Origin: Chara braunii
Taxonomy: Eukaryota > Streptophyta > Charophyceae > Charales > Characeae
Length of the DNA: 29,399 nt
NCBI GenBank assembly: GCA_003427395.1
Contig: BFEA01000119.1
Coordinates: 2,204,805-2,234,203, forward strand
Direction of reading: 5' to 3'
The position numbers and the translations under genes were made by a program. A model generated the notes under the pieces. That model searched no databases. It saw only the letters and a list, made by a program, of their open reading frames with translations, and was not told where the DNA came from. Shown in pieces: positions 29,047 through 29,399 of this stretch. How positions within the stretch are numbered: the first letter of the stretch is position 1; each line of letters opens with the position of its first letter.

Positions 29047-29094
29047 TTATGCCTTATGTAAGTTGGGTATAGTGGGATAAATCATTGAAAGCAG

Positions 29095-29173
29095 GGTTGT
29101 CGACCCCCGGACCTGGGGCCCCGGCGGGGGTCCTGGGGGTCGGGGGTCGGCACCCCCGGCCCCGGCTTTCCAA

Positions 29174-29214
<41 letters not shown>

Positions 29215-29399
29215 GAAAAAAAAATTAAAAAAATAAAAATAAATACTGGGGGGTGCGCACCGCCGCCTGGCAGCCCCTGGCGATTTATCGATTTTCGAGA
29301 AACAGGGGGTCCTCCCCCGCCCCCCGGGGTGGCGGTCACCAGTGTCGGGGGTCGGGTGTCGGGGGTGCGGGGGTCGCCCTGGGTCGAGTGTCGGGGGTG
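29095..29399. repeat. G/C-rich palindromic repeat with (TA)n and G-run tail
   Basis: 29100-29168 is almost pure G/C with nested palindromes (GGGGCCCC, CCCCCGG/CCGGGG types). (AT)n lies at 29177-29206, then an A-rich stretch. 29310-29399 has repeated GTCGGGGGT-like units, a G-quadruplex candidate. The layout resembles the GC islands at 10.9 and 12.2 kb, but the sequence is not obviously the same. Confidence 0.7.

Larger units (their letters stand above)
28329..29047 (+). repeat. Array of seven stem-loops with a conserved core and covarying stems
   Basis: Seven copies of a core close to ATGTTCCATAAGTTTGGGTG are each flanked by an inverted repeat whose sequence is different in every copy. Core starts are about 28335, 28398, 28474, 28561, 28638, 28742 and 29019; spacings are 63, 76, 87, 77, 104 and 277. 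Intervening sequence is not conserved. Within the core, TCC and GGG could pair across an 8-nt loop ATAAGTTT, giving stem, internal loop, short stem, loop. The seven copies are listed separately below. No known RNA or mobile-element family is recognised. Confidence 0.8.

Noticed and set aside
28329-29047. CRISPR array
   Set aside because: The repeat is only 20 nt, its flanks are copy-specific inverted repeats, spacing is irregular (63-277) and there are no cas genes.

Overview
This window is eukaryotic nuclear DNA: low gene density, many microsatellites and homopolymer runs, one assembly gap (an N at 10297), minisatellites and a decayed Ty3/gypsy-type LTR retrotransposon. No rRNA, credible tRNA, operon structure or CRISPR array was seen. 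The retroelement's protein signatures (an aspartic protease with DTGA, an RT with YIDD, an HHCC integrase, a gag ending in a CX2CX4HX4C knuckle followed by 'GRMYDRQGR') resemble, as far as I remember them, elements that are abundant in the charophyte alga Chara. The host assignment is an inference of moderate strength; no search was possible.

Layout. 1-36 is poly(A). 340-1968 is a long open frame (542 codons; probably an exon from about 381 to 1954 or 1968) for a Ser/Pro/Gly-rich, apparently disordered protein of unknown function. About 2-16.2 kb has no gene I can defend. It holds microsatellites ((TG)n, (TCC)n, (GA)n, a long (TC)n containing the gap), three families of degenerate local repeats (6.47-6.83, 8.85-9.19, 9.48-9.63 kb), GC-rich palindromic islands next to A/T homopolymers (10.88-11.2 and 12.19-12.37 kb), an inverted pair of a short B-box-like repeat (11.54-11.91 kb), and a 3.6-kb stretch that alternates pyrimidine-rich and A-rich blocks with GTAAGT donor-like sites (12.5-16.1 kb).

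16.34-22.41 kb is the retrotransposon relic, on the + strand. It reads protease, RT, RNase H, integrase with several stops and frame changes. The integrase breaks off just before the expected catalytic Glu and is joined directly to gag sequence. Gag therefore lies downstream of pol, a chimeric or deleted arrangement, and is itself split by three frame changes. The element cannot be active as it stands.

22.4-24.65 kb has no ORF but is unusually rich in perfect hairpins. It includes a 10-bp stem closing a multi-hairpin domain and several hairpins with related GAGAG-type loops. 24.66-27.3 kb has no identified gene; it contains degenerate repeats with donor-like boxes on the minus strand. 27.33-27.64 kb is a CTG-like minisatellite.

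The most interesting structure is at 28.33-29.05 kb. Seven stem-loops share a nearly invariant 20-nt core (consensus ATGTTCCATAAGTTTGGGTG), each flanked by a different 6-10 bp inverted repeat. The stems change completely from copy to copy, yet both arms change together. That covariation, without similarity in the intervening sequence, suggests a structured RNA or DNA element family rather than ordinary tandem duplication. The window ends in a G/C-rich palindromic, G-run-rich repeat with a (TA)n tract.
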